Positions 43,457 through 53,995 of a stretch of 64,000 nucleotides of DNA are shown here, one piece after another. Source of the stretch: Thermococcus sp. (GTDB lineage Archaea; Methanobacteriota_B; Thermococci; Thermococcales; Thermococcaceae); NCBI GenBank assembly GCA_027075325.1, contig JALTBN010000027.1:62001-126000 (forward strand), given 5' to 3'. Position 1 is the first letter of the stretch. Each line of letters starts with the position of its first letter. The notes beneath the pieces were generated by a model. That model worked only from the letters and a program-made list of their open reading frames with translations, made no database searches and was not told where the DNA came from. The translations under genes and the position numbers were made by a program.

Positions 43457-44521
43457 ATGCTCAGGTGTACGCGGTGCGGCAAGGCCTATCCCGAGACCTT
43501 CAGGCTGAGGTGCGACTGCGGTGGAACGCTCCTCGTGGAGAGGGAGTACTACGACTTCTTCGGGAGCCTCCTACCCTATCTCGACATGAGGCGCTATCTC
43601 AGCTTCCTTCCAATCGGCGGGAACTACCTTCCTCCCGCTGTCCCTGCGATAACCCCTACGACATCGCTCCAGATCGGCCCGGTCTTCGGTCTCTTCAAGC
43701 TGGAGTACCTCCAGCCCAGCGGCTCCTTCAAGGACCGGGGAAGCTTTGTCACGGTCGCGAAGCTCATGGAGGAGGGCATTACGGAGGTCGTCATCGACAG
43801 CTCCGGAAACGCCGCTCTGAGCATGGCCCTCTACTCCCTGCCGGCGGGCATAAGGGTTCACGCCTTCGTCTCCTACGATGCGATGCAGGAAAAGCTCTCG
43901 CTCCTCCAGAGGCTCGGTGCGGTTCTCCATTTCGTGGACGGGGACAGGATGACTGTTCACGAGAGGGCCGAGGAGTTCGCCGAGAGGGAGGGATTAACCT
44001 ACGTCTCCCACTGGCTCAACCCCTACTTCCTTGAGGGAACCAAGACGGCCGCCTTTGAGGCCTACGAGCAGGTTGGCCTTCCCGACTACGTTTTGGCCCC
44101 AACGGGAAGTGGAACTCTCTTCCTCGGCCTCTGGAAGGGCTTTAAGGAGCTTGAGAAGATGGGCGAGATAGCGAGGCTTCCGGTCTTCGTTGCGGTTCAA
44201 GCTTCTGGCTACGAGAGCCTCTGCGGGCGTTCGCGCGTGAGGAACAGGCTCGCAGACGGGATAGCGATTCCCAAACCGCCCCGCCTCGAGGAGATGAAGT
44301 CTGCTTTAGATGAGACGAACGGCCTCTGCGTGAGCGTCGACGAACCTGAAACCCGGGGAGCATGGAGCTGGCTGAGAAGGGCCGGCTTTCTCGTTGAGCC
44401 TACCTCCGCAGTGGTCCTCGCGGCGATGTGGAAGCTGGTCGAGACCGGTGAAATACCTGATGGCTCAAAGGTTCTGCTCCCCCTGACGGGTTCTGGTCTT
44501 AAGCTGACCGAAGGGATTTAA
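43457..44521 (+). CDS. thrC: Threonine synthase
   Basis: Makes threonine from O-phosphohomoserine with PLP. About 354 residues. An N-terminal zinc-ribbon-like start ([22 protein letters not shown]) is followed by [11 protein letters not shown] with the PLP lysine, [21 protein letters not shown] for the phosphate and [11 protein letters not shown] near the end. ATG 43457 lies close to the expected transcript start, so translation may be nearly leaderless. The open frame back to 43325 is antisense to udp and is not used. Confidence 0.92.
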   Translation: MLRCTRCGKAYPETFRLRCDCGGTLLVEREYYDFFGSLLPYLDMRRYLSFLPIGGNYLPPAVPAITPTTSLQIGPVFGLFKLEYLQPSGSFKDRGSFVTVAKLMEEGITEVVIDSSGNAALSMALYSLPAGIRVHAFVSYDAMQEKLSLLQRLGAVLHFVDGDRMTVHERAEEFAEREGLTYVSHWLNPYFLEGTKTAAFEAYEQVGLPDYVLAPTGSGTLFLGLWKGFKELEKMGEIARLPVFVAVQASGYESLCGRSRVRNRLADGIAIPKPPRLEEMKSALDETNGLCVSVDEPETRGAWSWLRRAGFLVEPTSAVVLAAMWKLVETGEIPDGSKVLLPLTGSGLKLTEGI

Positions 44522-44556
44522 ACTTTGACGTCGATTACCTTGCGGAGGTGAGGGAA

Positions 44557-45435
44557 ATGGGCGTTAGATACCCGGCCGTCGCTGGGAGCTTCTATCCCGC
44601 TGACGAAGAACTGGTGGAGATGCTTAAGAGGTTCTTCAGGGACCTCGGCGAGGAGGGGAGTGAGCGGAAGATAACCGCTGGGGTTGCGCCGCACGCTGGC
44701 TACGTATTCTCGGGCTACACCGCGAGCAGAACATACAAAGCGATATTTGAAGACGGCCTTCCGGAGACCTTCGTCATCCTAGGGCCGAACCACACCGGCC
44801 TCGGCTCCCCGATAGCGGTCTATCCGTCCGGCAAATGGCTCACCCCGCTTGGCGAGATTGAGGTTGATGCGGAGATAGCAAAGGCGATAGCAAGACTTTC
44901 GGGAATAGCAGACCTCGATGAGATGGCGCACACCTACGAGCACTCCATAGAGGTTCAGGTGCCGTTCATCCAGTACCTGGCTGAGAAGGCAGGAAAGGAC
45001 GTCAAAATCGTCCCCATTGTCCTCGGAATCCAGGATGAGGAAGTCGCCGAAGACCTCGGGAGGGCGATTTTTGAAGCCGCCAAGGAACTCGGGAGAGAGG
45101 TCGTGGTCATCGCGAGCACGGACTTTATGCACTACGGGCCAATGTACGGCTACGTGCCCTTCAGGGTTCGGGCGGACGAGCTGCCCCACAGGATAAAGGA
45201 GTGGGACTTCCGCGTGATAAGGAGAATCCTCGACTTCGACGTGAAGGGCATGTTCCGCGAGCTTAGAGAGATGAGGCATACCATGTGCGGGCCTGGTGGA
45301 GTTGGGACCGCGGTAGTCTATTCCCGCCTAGCTGGAGCTGTTGAAGCCGAATTACTTCACTACACGACCAGCTTTGAGGTGAGCCGCTCGACCGATGCGG
45401 TTGTTGGCTACGCGAGCATCGTGATGAGGAAGTGA
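44557..45435 (+). CDS. MEMO family protein (AmmeMemoRadiSam system protein B)
   Basis: A 292-residue protein of the MEMO1 family: [13 protein letters not shown] at the start, [13 protein letters not shown] with a conserved His, LGPNHTG and STDFMHYG. The fold resembles extradiol dioxygenases with a metal site from the His residues and Cys (MCGPGG). Its exact role in archaea is not known; in bacteria it accompanies AMMECR1 and a radical SAM protein, none of which is seen here. ATG 44557 follows GGAGGTGAGGG. Located upstream of mvk, as I recall for related Thermococcus genomes. Confidence 0.9.
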   Translation: MGVRYPAVAGSFYPADEELVEMLKRFFRDLGEEGSERKITAGVAPHAGYVFSGYTASRTYKAIFEDGLPETFVILGPNHTGLGSPIAVYPSGKWLTPLGEIEVDAEIAKAIARLSGIADLDEMAHTYEHSIEVQVPFIQYLAEKAGKDVKIVPIVLGIQDEEVAEDLGRAIFEAAKELGREVVVIASTDFMHYGPMYGYVPFRVRADELPHRIKEWDFRVIRRILDFDVKGMFRELREMRHTMCGPGGVGTAVVYSRLAGAVEAELLHYTTSFEVSRSTDAVVGYASIVMRK

Positions 45436-45487
45436 GCACCAAAAGCCACATAAACTTTCTTTTTCTGTTCAATTATGGGGGTCAAAG

Positions 45488-46492
45488 ATGAGGGTTTTGG
45501 CTTCAGCTCCGGCTAAAATTATCCTCTTCGGCGAGCATAGTGTGGTTTACGGAAAGCCGGCAATAGCTGCAGCAATAGACCTGAGAACCTACGTCAGGGC
45601 CGAGTTCAACGACTCGGGAAGGATAAAGATAGAGGCGAGGGACATAAAGACGCCCGGTCTTATAGTGTCCTTCTCCGAGGACAGCATCTACTTTGAGAGT
45701 GACTACGGAAAGGCCGCCGAAGTTCTCGGCTACGTCAGGCAGGCGATAGAGCTTGTCAAGGAGGAAGCGGATAAAAACGGCACTGGAATAACCGTCTCCA
45801 TAACCTCTCAGATCCCCGTTGGTGCCGGTCTTGGCTCATCGGCGGCCGTGGCAGTAGCGACGATCGGAGCGGTCTCAAAGCTCCTCGGTCTTGAGCTGAC
45901 GAACGAGGAGGTTGGAAGGCTCGGCCACCGCGTTGAACTCCTCGTTCAGGGGGCTTCGAGCGGCATAGACCCTACGGTTTCAGCGATAGGTGGCTTCATC
46001 CACTACGAGAAAGGCAAATTCGAGCATCTGCCCTTCATGGAGCTGCCCATCGTTGTCGGCTACACCGGTTCGAGCGGCTCAACCAAGGAGCTTGTGGCGA
46101 TGGTGAGAGAGAACTACGAGGAGATGCCCGGAATCTTTGAACCTGTCCTCAACTCGATGGGCAGGCTCGTTGAGAGGGCCAAGGAAGTCATCATCTCAGA
46201 CATTGACAGGGAGCTAAAGTTTCAGACCCTCGGAAAGTTCATGAACATAAACCACGGCCTCCTCGATGCCCTTGGGGTCTCCACCAAGAAGCTCAGTGAG
46301 CTGGTTTATGCCGCTAGGGTAGCGGGTGCCCTTGGGGCCAAAATAACCGGTGCAGGAGGGGGAGGTTGTATGTACGCCCTGTCTCCAGGCAAGCAGAGGG
46401 AGGTGGCAACCGCCATAACCATAGCCGGCGGAACCCCTATGATAACCAAGATAAGCCGCGAGGGGCTTCGCATAGAGGAGGTTCTGCCATGA
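45488..46492 (+). CDS. mvk: Mevalonate kinase
   Basis: Phosphorylates mevalonate with ATP, the entry to the isoprenoid branch of lipid synthesis. A 334-residue GHMP kinase: [18 protein letters not shown] at the N-terminus, the ATP loop [15 protein letters not shown] and the C-terminal [11 protein letters not shown]. The following gene overlaps its end by four bases (ATGA). Mevalonate 5-phosphate decarboxylation must be encoded elsewhere. Confidence 0.95.
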   Translation: MRVLASAPAKIILFGEHSVVYGKPAIAAAIDLRTYVRAEFNDSGRIKIEARDIKTPGLIVSFSEDSIYFESDYGKAAEVLGYVRQAIELVKEEADKNGTGITVSITSQIPVGAGLGSSAAVAVATIGAVSKLLGLELTNEEVGRLGHRVELLVQGASSGIDPTVSAIGGFIHYEKGKFEHLPFMELPIVVGYTGSSGSTKELVAMVRENYEEMPGIFEPVLNSMGRLVERAKEVIISDIDRELKFQTLGKFMNINHGLLDALGVSTKKLSELVYAARVAGALGAKITGAGGGGCMYALSPGKQREVATAITIAGGTPMITKISREGLRIEEVLP

Positions 46493-47280
46493 TAATCGTC
46501 AAGATCGGAGGGAGCGTCTTCAGTGACAAGAAGGGCGACCCAGAGAACTTCGATGTGGAGACGGTCAGGAGGATAGCGAAGGAGATAGCCGGCTTCTATC
46601 CTGCGGAGGACTTCATAATCGTCCACGGCGGCGGGAGCTTCGGGCACCCGGAGGCGAAAAGGTACGGCATAAGGGAGGGCCTGCCTGAGGGCTGGGAGAA
46701 CGCCCACCGCAAAAGGATCGGCTTCACCCTGACCCACCAGGCGATGCTGAGGGCCAACGCGAAGTTCATAGAGGCCTTCGTTGCCGAGAACCTGCCCGCT
46801 TTCTCGGTGTCCACCTCCTCCATCTTCATAACCGAGAACGGTGATGTTGCCTACGGCGACGTTGAGGTCATTCAAAGGCTCGTTGACCTGAGGTTTATCC
46901 CGGTTCTCTTCGGAGATGTTTCCATCGACCTGGCGAAGGGAATAGAAATCCTCTCGGGAGACCAGATAATAACTTACCTCGCCAAGATGCTTGAGCCGAA
47001 GAAGGTGATTTTCCTAATGGACGTCGACGGGATTTACGACGGAAAGCCCGGCGAGGGAAAGCTTATCCAGAACCTAAGGCTAGACGAAATCGACGGTCTC
47101 TTCGAGAGGCTCAGCTGCATTGCCTCTGGAACCGACGTCACAGGCGGGATCTGCAACAAGCTCCGCGAGGCCAAAAAGATAGCCTGCTTTTCTGAGGTCT
47201 GGTTCGTGAACGGGAAAGTTCCAGGAAGGCTGAGCGGGGCCATCAGAGGGGACGGCTTTGGCACCGTCCTAAGGGAATAA
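46489..47280 (+). CDS. ipk: Isopentenyl phosphate kinase
   Basis: Converts isopentenyl phosphate to the diphosphate in the archaeal mevalonate pathway. The 263-residue amino acid kinase-fold protein has [28 protein letters not shown] with the catalytic His, [12 protein letters not shown] and [10 protein letters not shown]. The ATG overlaps the mvk stop, so the two are translated together. A longer frame upstream lies inside mvk and is not used. Confidence 0.95.
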   Translation: MIIVKIGGSVFSDKKGDPENFDVETVRRIAKEIAGFYPAEDFIIVHGGGSFGHPEAKRYGIREGLPEGWENAHRKRIGFTLTHQAMLRANAKFIEAFVAENLPAFSVSTSSIFITENGDVAYGDVEVIQRLVDLRFIPVLFGDVSIDLAKGIEILSGDQIITYLAKMLEPKKVIFLMDVDGIYDGKPGEGKLIQNLRLDEIDGLFERLSCIASGTDVTGGICNKLREAKKIACFSEVWFVNGKVPGRLSGAIRGDGFGTVLRE

Positions 47281-47338
47281 GACCCTCTCAGCCGGTCCTA
47301 ACCGGTAAAAAATCCCCGAAAACACTTGGGAAGTGGTA

Positions 47339-48109
47339 TCACCTTATTTCAATCTCCCCTTTTCTGATGCGGAAGGTGTGTTTGCCCTCAAGGGGTTCGA
47401 AGTCTCCCAGAGGGGATTTTCTCACGAAAAGGGTCTCTGAGGACTTTCCGGGTTCTGATTGGAATTCAAGGACGTACTGGCTGTAGAGGGCTATCCACGA
47501 GGTGAACTTCTCGGAAACCCTGTCCCTGTTCAGCAGAAAGAAGTTAACGGGCCTCTTTCTCTTTTCCTCCACTCTGGCCTTCTCCTTGAGGGCCATGAAA
47601 TGCTGGTAGAGGCGCACGGTTTTCTCCTCGCCCAGCACCAGGGCCAAGCCATCCAGCGTCACGTCCAGTCCAAGGGGGCGCCTCCCGTCTATCTTCTCCT
47701 TTAAAATCCGGGAGTAGATGGAGCTGTACTTTGGGACAAACGTCTGGGCATCAATACTCCTGTCCACAAAGACAAAGTTCTCCCCGTAATCCACTCCATG
47801 AAGGGACGCAAAGATATCTATGATTGAAAGATTTCCGTTTCTGCCCTCGGTCATAATGTCGAGTCCCACAGGCTTTAGCTCTATGTTGAGTGCAGAGAGC
47901 GGAAACACCGTATTCATTATGACGCCAAAATCCCCCATCCCTACCCTTTCTCTGAGAACAATGAAGGGCAGGAGCCATCCCATTGAGTAGGTGCTGTAAA
48001 CCACAAGAACGTTGCTGTCCGGAAGAAGACCCCCTCCCAGTATCCCATCCAGCCTGGGAAACCCCGTACTCAAAATTTCGTTATCGGGGGAAGGTACCTC
48101 ACTTTCCAT
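47339..48109 (-). CDS. DUF257 KaiC-like protein with degenerate Walker A
   Basis: A 256-residue RecA/KaiC-fold relative. ILSTGFPRLDGILGGGLLPDSNVLVVYSTYS at the N-terminus matches the KaiC pattern, but the Walker A GxxxxGKT is replaced by YSTYSMGW, so ATP binding is doubtful. This fits DUF257, a family of Thermococcales with many paralogues and no known function. GGTGAAAGC precedes the ATG. It is convergent with ipk, with a CCGG-TCCTAA-CCGG hairpin between them. Confidence 0.78.
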   Translation of the reverse strand: MESEVPSPDNEILSTGFPRLDGILGGGLLPDSNVLVVYSTYSMGWLLPFIVLRERVGMGDFGVIMNTVFPLSALNIELKPVGLDIMTEGRNGNLSIIDIFASLHGVDYGENFVFVDRSIDAQTFVPKYSSIYSRILKEKIDGRRPLGLDVTLDGLALVLGEEKTVRLYQHFMALKEKARVEEKRKRPVNFFLLNRDRVSEKFTSWIALYSQYVLEFQSEPGKSSETLFVRKSPLGDFEPLEGKHTFRIRKGEIEIR

Positions 48110-48247
48110 GCTTTCACCGTAGTGTTTTTTGACCGTCTTCTATTTAAGGGTTATCGGTCGCCCTGAGAGATGGAGGAAAAAGTTTTATACGATGCCGCTT
48201 TAGATAGGGGGGAGAAATTCCTCTGATAAAACTAAGGGGTGGAAGGC

Positions 48248-48532
48248 ATGGTGAAGATTCTTGCATCAAAGCTCAGGGACGTTGAGCTTATTACGGATAC
48301 CGGGGTAAGGCTCGGCTGGGTCTACGACCTCAGCTTCGATGAGGAAACCGGTGACCTCCTGGTTATAGTGGCGGAGCCGGACGAAGACCTAGACACGAGC
48401 GAGTTCGTTACGGATCACGAGGGGCTCCTTCTGATACCTGTGAGCGCCGTTAGAAGTATAGGAGAGGTAATAATAATAGACTCAAACAAGCTCGCCGTCA
48501 AGTCCAAACTCCGCGGTATCAGGCATCACTGA
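48248..48532 (+). CDS. PRC-barrel domain protein
   Basis: A 94-residue protein almost wholly made of one PRC-barrel: MVKILASKLRDVELITDTG, LGWVYDLSFDEETGDLLVIVAEP and LLLIPVSAVRSIGEVIII. Such barrels bind RNA or proteins, for example in RimM, and in archaea occur as small stand-alone proteins, some linked with cell division. ATG 48248 follows GGGGTGGAAGGC, and a TTTTATACG TATA element lies near 48183-48191. Convergent with the phosphoesterase gene. Confidence 0.85.
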   Translation: MVKILASKLRDVELITDTGVRLGWVYDLSFDEETGDLLVIVAEPDEDLDTSEFVTDHEGLLLIPVSAVRSIGEVIIIDSNKLAVKSKLRGIRHH

Positions 48533-48536
48533 CACG

Positions 48537-49244
48537 TCAGTACCCTTCGAACAGTCTCTGGGCCAGAAAGCGGGGAAGTCCCGCCTCAATTATCTTCCCC
48601 GCCGCTTCTTCCACATCGTATTCAACGCGGTGGAACTCCACGTTGTCCGGCGGCTCTTCTTCGGTGTTTATCACCGCGTAGGCCGCCCTCCAGTCCCCGT
48701 CCCTCGGCTGCCCAACGCCGCCGGGGTTTATTATCCTCCTTCCGTCGAAGACCTTGAGCATCGGGATGTGGGTGTGACCGACGAGCAAATCGTCCTGTTT
48801 TACGTAGCTCAGAACGGCCCTGAACTCTCCATCGGGGCGCCAGGGAAAGAGGTACTCGTCGAGTGGTGCCCTCGGCGAGCCGTGGATGAGGAGATAGCTT
48901 CTCCCGGTGTCGTCGGTGAAGAGCTGCCTCACGGGGAGCCTCCTGAGGAACTCAAGGTTCTCGATGCTCATAACCCGCTGGTGCCACCTCACGGCTTCCC
49001 TCGCGTAGGGGTTGAATCCCCAGTCGAGGCCGAAAGCGACCGCGTTGTCGTGGTTGCCCCGAACACAGAGGAAAGTCCGTTTTTTCATCTCCTTTCTGAC
49101 GAACTCAACGACCTCGTTCGGACTGGCTCCGTAGCCCACTAAATCCCCCATGCAGAGAATCGCATCCGCTTTCTTAACATCCCTCCAGACGGCCTGAAGG
49201 GCTTCCCAGTTGGAGTGGATGTCCGAGATGAGGGCGATGATCAT
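48537..49244 (-). CDS. Metallophosphoesterase of the YfcE/calcineurin-like type
   Basis: A 235-residue phosphoesterase. The metal motifs are all present: ISDIHSN, GDLVGYG, RGNHDNA, IHGSPR and GHTHIPM. NPGGVGQPRDG is typical of the small phosphodiesterase branch. Substrate unknown, perhaps a cyclic or protein phosphate. The ATG at 49244 is just after GGTGCC. The gene is on its own between two opposed or separate units. Confidence 0.9.
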   Translation of the reverse strand: MIIALISDIHSNWEALQAVWRDVKKADAILCMGDLVGYGASPNEVVEFVRKEMKKRTFLCVRGNHDNAVAFGLDWGFNPYAREAVRWHQRVMSIENLEFLRRLPVRQLFTDDTGRSYLLIHGSPRAPLDEYLFPWRPDGEFRAVLSYVKQDDLLVGHTHIPMLKVFDGRRIINPGGVGQPRDGDWRAAYAVINTEEEPPDNVEFHRVEYDVEEAAGKIIEAGLPRFLAQRLFEGY

Positions 49245-49274
49245 GGCACCACCGGCGTAAATAGGGAAAGAACC

Positions 49275-49874
49275 TTAAAGACCTTTGCCGGCCCTCATGC
49301 CCATCCCAAAGAGGGTTAAACCCAGCACCATGAGAGCAAGACCTGCGTAAGGCTGGTACCTTGGGGAGCCGCTCTCCTCGCACCCCCTCTTGATCTCCTC
49401 AAAGCTCCGGCTGCAGTTCCAGAACTGGAGGTAAGCCCCGGGATCGTCGTAGAGCTCGAGCTCATCAACCGTGAGGCCCCTGATGAAGAGAACCTCCTCG
49501 ATATCTACTTTCAGGTTTTCCCTCCGGCCCTCAAGGATCCTGAGAGTGCCGTTGGTGTAAACGAGGGACAGGTTGTTTTCTCCACCGTTCCTTATGACGA
49601 GCGTTTTCCCGTCCACCTCCCATGAGACGCCTTCTTTCGATCCAACCACGAGGGCGAAGGAGCTGATCTTTAGCGAGTAGTTCTCAGTGAAGGTGAAGGA
49701 GCCGCCGACTTCCTGAACCTGAGGCGGCAGTTTTCCAAATCCAGTGGACAGGGGGCCCAAAGGGGGCAGCATGCACGTAACGCCGCCGCAGTTAGCAGGG
49801 CTGTACGTCACCACCAGGAGCATCCCGAGGACGAAGAGCAAAACCCCAAGTGAGTACAGAGTAATCTTCCTCAT
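49275..49874 (-). CDS. Two-helix membrane protein with external domain, unknown function
   Basis: About 199 residues with an N-terminal membrane segment (LYSLGVLLFVLGMLLVVTY), an external strand-rich domain with one or two possible disulfides (CGGVTC, WNC, GCE) and sequons, and a C-terminal segment (YAGLALMVLGLTLFGMGM). ATG 49874 is chosen from the TATA element CTTTTATACC near 49900-49909; an open frame extends back to 49970 but would overlap the acetyl-CoA synthetase gene. No family recognised. Confidence 0.7.
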   Translation of the reverse strand: MRKITLYSLGVLLFVLGMLLVVTYSPANCGGVTCMLPPLGPLSTGFGKLPPQVQEVGGSFTFTENYSLKISSFALVVGSKEGVSWEVDGKTLVIRNGGENNLSLVYTNGTLRILEGRRENLKVDIEEVLFIRGLTVDELELYDDPGAYLQFWNCSRSFEEIKRGCEESGSPRYQPYAGLALMVLGLTLFGMGMRAGKGL

Positions 49875-49933
49875 GATCATCAAAATTACTATGAAGAAGA
49901 GGTATAAAAGGTTTTGGGCAAATGCCCAAAGAC

Positions 49934-51331
49934 TCACTCCTTCTTCTGCTTCTTCTTCCAGTTGCTCCACTTGTAGAGCGCCGAGAGAGACTTGATGGCC
50001 CTCTCCGGCTCCGGGTAGGCAGGAATTCCTTCCTCGTTGAGCATGTCGATGGCTTCCTTGGCCTCTATGCCACCGACGATGGCAACGACGAGCGGCTTCT
50101 TCCTTCCGCTCTCGTTGTACTCGCGGATGACTATCTTCGCGAGATCCCTCGGGTCGAGAACGGCGGTCTGGCAGTAGAGGACGGCTATGGCGTGCATGTT
50201 CGGGTTGGCTAGTGCGTCCCTGACGGCTCCCTCGTAGGCCTCGGCGCCGGCCATACCGGTGAGGTCAACCGGGTTCTTGTAGCTTCCGAAGGGCGGCATG
50301 TGGTTGGCGAAGACCTTGAGGTCCTCAAGGTTGTCGTAGAGGTGGAGTCCCTCTTCCTCAGCAGCGTCGGTGGCCATAACACCTATTCCGCCGCCGTTGG
50401 TGAGGATGACGACGTTCTCGCCGGCGGGCTCGGGCAGGTTGCTGAGGGTCCTGGCCCAGTCGAAGGCCTCCCCAATGGTGAGGGCCCTGAGGACGCCGCT
50501 CTGCTTGAAGGCGGCGGTGTAGATGCTGTCGGCACCGGCGAGTGAACCGGTGTGTGAAGCGGCGGCCTTGGCACCGCGCTCGCTCCTTCCGGCCTTTATG
50601 ATGATGATGGGCTTCTCCTTGCTGACCTTCCTGGCTGTCTCCATGAAGCGCCTTCCGTCCTTGACACCCTCCATGTAGATGAGGATGGCCTTGGTGTTCT
50701 CGTCGGTCTCAAAGTACTCGAGCAGGTCTGCATCGTCTATGTCGCTCTTGTTTCCAATGCTGACGACCGCTGAGAGGCCGACCTTCTCAAGGATGGTCCA
50801 GCCCATGAGGGCTATTCCGAGGGCACCGCTCTGGCTGATGAGGGCGAGGTTGCCGGGCATGACGTCGGTCGGGCCGAAGGTGGCGTTGAGCTTGTCCGGG
50901 GTGTAGACGACGCCGAAGATGTTCGGGCCGAGGATCCTCATGCCGTACTTGTGGGCGGTCTCGACGAGCTGTTCCTCGACCTTCTTACCCTCCGGACCCA
51001 GCTCACCGAAACCCGAGCTGATGATCGGCAGAACCTTAACCCCCTTCTGGCCGCACTCCTCGACGACCTGGGGGACGAACTTGGCAGGGACGATGATGAC
51101 GGCCATATCGACCTCGTCCGGAACCTCGAGGATGCTCCTGTAAGACTTGAACTTCCTCCCGTTTATCTCAATCTCAACGCCCTTAACGTTGATCGGGTAT
51201 ATCTTACCCTCGTAGCCGTACTCCACGAGGTTCTTCATGACGGCATAGCCTATCTTTCCCGGCTTCTCGGAAGCGCCGATGACGGCGATGCTCTTCGGCC
51301 TGAAAAGCGCCTGTATGTTCGGGTCAACCAT
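49934..51331 (-). CDS. acdA: ADP-forming acetyl-CoA synthetase, alpha subunit
   Basis: Makes ATP from ADP, phosphate and an acyl-CoA, the main energy step in peptide and sugar fermentation of Thermococcales. About 465 residues with the CoA-binding Rossmann part (RPKSIAVIGASEKPGKIGY), a CoA ligase part, and the phosphorylated His in KAAASHTGSLAG. The beta subunit with the ATP-grasp domain is not in the window; in Pyrococcus the subunits are also encoded apart. ATG 51331 follows GAGGTGATAAAG. The acyl range (acetyl, branched, aryl) cannot be told. Confidence 0.92.
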   Translation of the reverse strand: MVDPNIQALFRPKSIAVIGASEKPGKIGYAVMKNLVEYGYEGKIYPINVKGVEIEINGRKFKSYRSILEVPDEVDMAVIIVPAKFVPQVVEECGQKGVKVLPIISSGFGELGPEGKKVEEQLVETAHKYGMRILGPNIFGVVYTPDKLNATFGPTDVMPGNLALISQSGALGIALMGWTILEKVGLSAVVSIGNKSDIDDADLLEYFETDENTKAILIYMEGVKDGRRFMETARKVSKEKPIIIIKAGRSERGAKAAASHTGSLAGADSIYTAAFKQSGVLRALTIGEAFDWARTLSNLPEPAGENVVILTNGGGIGVMATDAAEEEGLHLYDNLEDLKVFANHMPPFGSYKNPVDLTGMAGAEAYEGAVRDALANPNMHAIAVLYCQTAVLDPRDLAKIVIREYNESGRKKPLVVAIVGGIEAKEAIDMLNEEGIPAYPEPERAIKSLSALYKWSNWKKKQKKE

Positions 51332-51478
51332 CTTTATCACCTCAGATGACATTTACGGGTTTACATCTGTAAAAGCGGTTAAAACCTTTCCCTTCTCTTT
51401 TTGCCGATGGCGGAATCGACAGCCGTTAAAGGCAAAAAAGAATTTAAACTGGAATGGGATAGTAATTAGGGTGGTCTA

Positions 51479-51940
51479 ATGGGAATAATCGAGAAGCCCA
51501 AAAAGGAACTGACCCCTTTCCAGACTGTGGCCCTGAAGTGGATGTCCTTTGCCTTTGACCTGGTTGTGATAATACTCGCGCTCATCACAATGGCTTACGT
51601 CGCGTACATGCTCTACGACCTCGCCACCATGATGTTCCACGGCTTCGACGTGGAGGAGGCGCTTCACGAGTTTCTGCTCGTCATAATCCTCCTTGAGCTC
51701 TTTGAACTGCTCTCCCTTTACATCAAGGAGCACCACGTGAGCATGCGCCGTGTGGCCGAGCTGGGCGTCGTCGCCCTAGTCCGAAAGCTTGTTATAACCG
51801 CAGATTACAGCACCATGGGATGGGAGACGCTGACAAGTATGGCGGTTCTCATATTCGTCCTCGGCTGGATATACATCCAGGAGAGGCGGAGAATCTCCGA
51901 GGAGGAAAAATTCATGGTTGAGCACGGGATGGGCAGATGA
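51479..51940 (+). CDS. PsiE family membrane protein
   Basis: A 153-residue protein with four membrane segments and a cytoplasmic charged start. LHEFLLVIILLELFELLSLYIKEHHVSMRRVAELGVVALVRKL matches the conserved core of phosphate-starvation-inducible PsiE proteins (written in parts: ELFELLSLYIKEHH and AELGVVALVRK). The role is unknown even in bacteria. GGGTGGTCTA precedes the ATG. Divergent from acdA. Confidence 0.85.
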   Translation: MGIIEKPKKELTPFQTVALKWMSFAFDLVVIILALITMAYVAYMLYDLATMMFHGFDVEEALHEFLLVIILLELFELLSLYIKEHHVSMRRVAELGVVALVRKLVITADYSTMGWETLTSMAVLIFVLGWIYIQERRRISEEEKFMVEHGMGR

Positions 51941-52025
51941 TGGCATCCAATTGAGGAGAAGCAACCCGGCAGATTGAGGAAAAAAACTAAATATTCCTTC
52001 ACCGCATTCTTACCGGGTGATAATA

Positions 52026-53045
52026 ATGGGCGTACAGATAGGCGAGCTTGTGCCACGGAAGGAGATAGAGATCGAGAGCCTCTACGGGAAGAAGGTCGCC
52101 ATCGACGCGTTCAACGCCATGTACCAGTTCCTCTCAACCATAAGGCAGCGTGATGGCACCCCTCTAATGGACTCGCAGGGGAGGATAACCTCTCATCTAA
52201 GCGGCTTCTTCTACAGGACCATAAACCTCATGGAGGCTGGTGTAAAGCCGGCTTACGTGTTCGACGGCAAACCGCCGGAGTTCAAGAGGAGGGAACTCCA
52301 GCGCAGGAGGGAAGCCAGAAACGAAGCTGAGGAGAAGTGGTATGAAGCACTTGAGAAGGGGGACCTTGAGGAGGCCAAGAAGTACGCGATGAGGGCGACG
52401 CGCGTTAACGAAGGGCTTATAAACGACGCCAAGACCCTGCTGGAGCTTATGGGCATACCAGTTGTCCAGGCACCGAGCGAGGGTGAGGCCCAAGCGGCCT
52501 ACATGGCGGCCAAAAAGAGCGCCTACGCCTCAGCGAGCCAGGACTACGATTCACTCCTCTTCGGCGCGCCCCGGCTTATGAGGAACCTGACCATAACCGG
52601 CAGGAGGAAGCTGCCGGGTAAGAACGTCTACGTCGAGATCAGGCCGGAGCTCGTCGTTCTGGATGAGGTGCTCAAAGAGCTCGGCATAGACAGGGAGAAA
52701 CTCATTGAGATGGCAATTCTGGTCGGAACCGACTACAACCCAGGCGGGATAAAGGGCATCGGCCCGAAGAAGGCCCTGACGATAGTTAAGAAAAGCAAAG
52801 ATCCCCTGGCAAAGTACCAGAAGGAAAGCGAGATCGACCTCTATGCGATAAAGGAGTTCTTCCTGAACCCACCGGTTACGGACGAGTACGAGCTTAAATG
52901 GAGCGAACCAGACGAGGAAGGAATTCTGAAGTTCCTCTGCGACGAGCACGACTTCAGCGAGGAGCGCGTTAAGAACGGACTGGATAGGCTCAAAAAGGCG
53001 GTAAAAGCGGGAAAACAGAGAACTCTGGAGAGCTGGTTCGGATGA
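52026..53045 (+). CDS. fen: Flap endonuclease 1
   Basis: Cuts 5' flaps during lagging-strand maturation and repair. The 339 residues show the N-terminal region [12 protein letters not shown] with Asp27 in [16 protein letters not shown], the acidic [10 protein letters not shown] pair, [23 protein letters not shown] (HhH) and a C-terminal PCNA-binding box [11 protein letters not shown] 52026 is preceded by GGGTGAT; the in-frame ATA/ATG upstream is part of the leader. Neighbour TFB is convergent. Confidence 0.97.
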   Translation: MGVQIGELVPRKEIEIESLYGKKVAIDAFNAMYQFLSTIRQRDGTPLMDSQGRITSHLSGFFYRTINLMEAGVKPAYVFDGKPPEFKRRELQRRREARNEAEEKWYEALEKGDLEEAKKYAMRATRVNEGLINDAKTLLELMGIPVVQAPSEGEAQAAYMAAKKSAYASASQDYDSLLFGAPRLMRNLTITGRRKLPGKNVYVEIRPELVVLDEVLKELGIDREKLIEMAILVGTDYNPGGIKGIGPKKALTIVKKSKDPLAKYQKESEIDLYAIKEFFLNPPVTDEYELKWSEPDEEGILKFLCDEHDFSEERVKNGLDRLKKAVKAGKQRTLESWFG

Positions 53046-53055
53046 ACGGTTTACA

Positions 53056-53958
53056 TTACGTTATCGGCACTTTAAGGTCGAGCTTGTCAACAAGCTCTTT
53101 ATAGCGGTTTCTAACAGTAACCTCCGTGACGCGGGCCACTTCGGCCACCTCACGTTGGGTTCTCTTTTCCCCTTCCAGGAGACCCGCTATGTAGAGCGCC
53201 GCCGCAACGAGGCCCGCGGGGCTCTTTCCGCTCGTGAGGCCCCTGTTGTACGCCTCCTCAAGAAGTTCGGTGGCCTTTCTCCTCACCTTCTCGCTCAGTC
53301 CCAGCTCATCGGCAAACTTGTTCACGTAATCTGTGGGCTTGACGAAGAGCTTCTTGGGGGTTAGGTTGAGATGCCGCGCTATGAAGCGGAAACTCCTTCC
53401 TATCTCCTTCTTGTCGACGCGGGAGACATCGGCTATCTCGTCGAGCGTTCTGGGGATTTTGAGGAGCCTGCAGGCAGCGTAGACGCACGCAGCTATGACG
53501 CTCTCAATTGAACGGCCCCTTATCAGACCCTTCTTGACGGCCTCACGATACAAGCGGGCAGCCTCCTCCTCAACGTGTCTCGGAAGGCGGAGGTTGCTGG
53601 CAAGCCTGTCAAGCTCGCTGAGGGCGAAGGCAAGGTTCCTCTCCGCGGCGTCGCTCACCCTGAGACGCGACTGCCACTTCCTCAGGCGATACATCTTCTC
53701 CCTCATCAGGCCGGTGAGGGAACGGTCAATTCCGATATCAGTGGAAAGGCCTTTGTCATGGAGGAGAATGCTCTCGGGGGCACCAACGCGAGCCCTCTTT
53801 TCCCTCTGTCCCGCGTCGAAGGCCCTCCATTCGGGGCCCATATCCACAACGTTTTCCTCTATAACGTACCCGCAAACTTTACAGATGATTTCACCCCTGC
53901 TGGGGTCATAGATGAACTCGGTAGAGCCGCAGACAGGGCATACTCTTCGCTTATCCAC
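53056..53958 (-). CDS. tfb: Transcription initiation factor TFB
   Basis: The archaeal TFIIB, which bridges TBP-bound promoters and RNA polymerase. The 300 residues have a zinc ribbon (CPVCG at 7-11, CKVCG at 26-30), a B-finger region after FDAGQREKRARVGAP, and two cyclin folds, each with SIESVIAACVYAACR and SPAGLVAAALYIAG. The start is GTG 53958 after GGGGGTGTTGGA, and a TTTATAAAG TATA box near 53994-54003 supports it. Thermococcales often have two TFBs; only this one is seen here. Confidence 0.95.
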   Translation of the reverse strand: MDKRRVCPVCGSTEFIYDPSRGEIICKVCGYVIEENVVDMGPEWRAFDAGQREKRARVGAPESILLHDKGLSTDIGIDRSLTGLMREKMYRLRKWQSRLRVSDAAERNLAFALSELDRLASNLRLPRHVEEEAARLYREAVKKGLIRGRSIESVIAACVYAACRLLKIPRTLDEIADVSRVDKKEIGRSFRFIARHLNLTPKKLFVKPTDYVNKFADELGLSEKVRRKATELLEEAYNRGLTSGKSPAGLVAAALYIAGLLEGEKRTQREVAEVARVTEVTVRNRYKELVDKLDLKVPIT

Positions 53959-53995
53959 TCCAACACCCCCACGGCCCGCCCTATCTGGGTGGCCT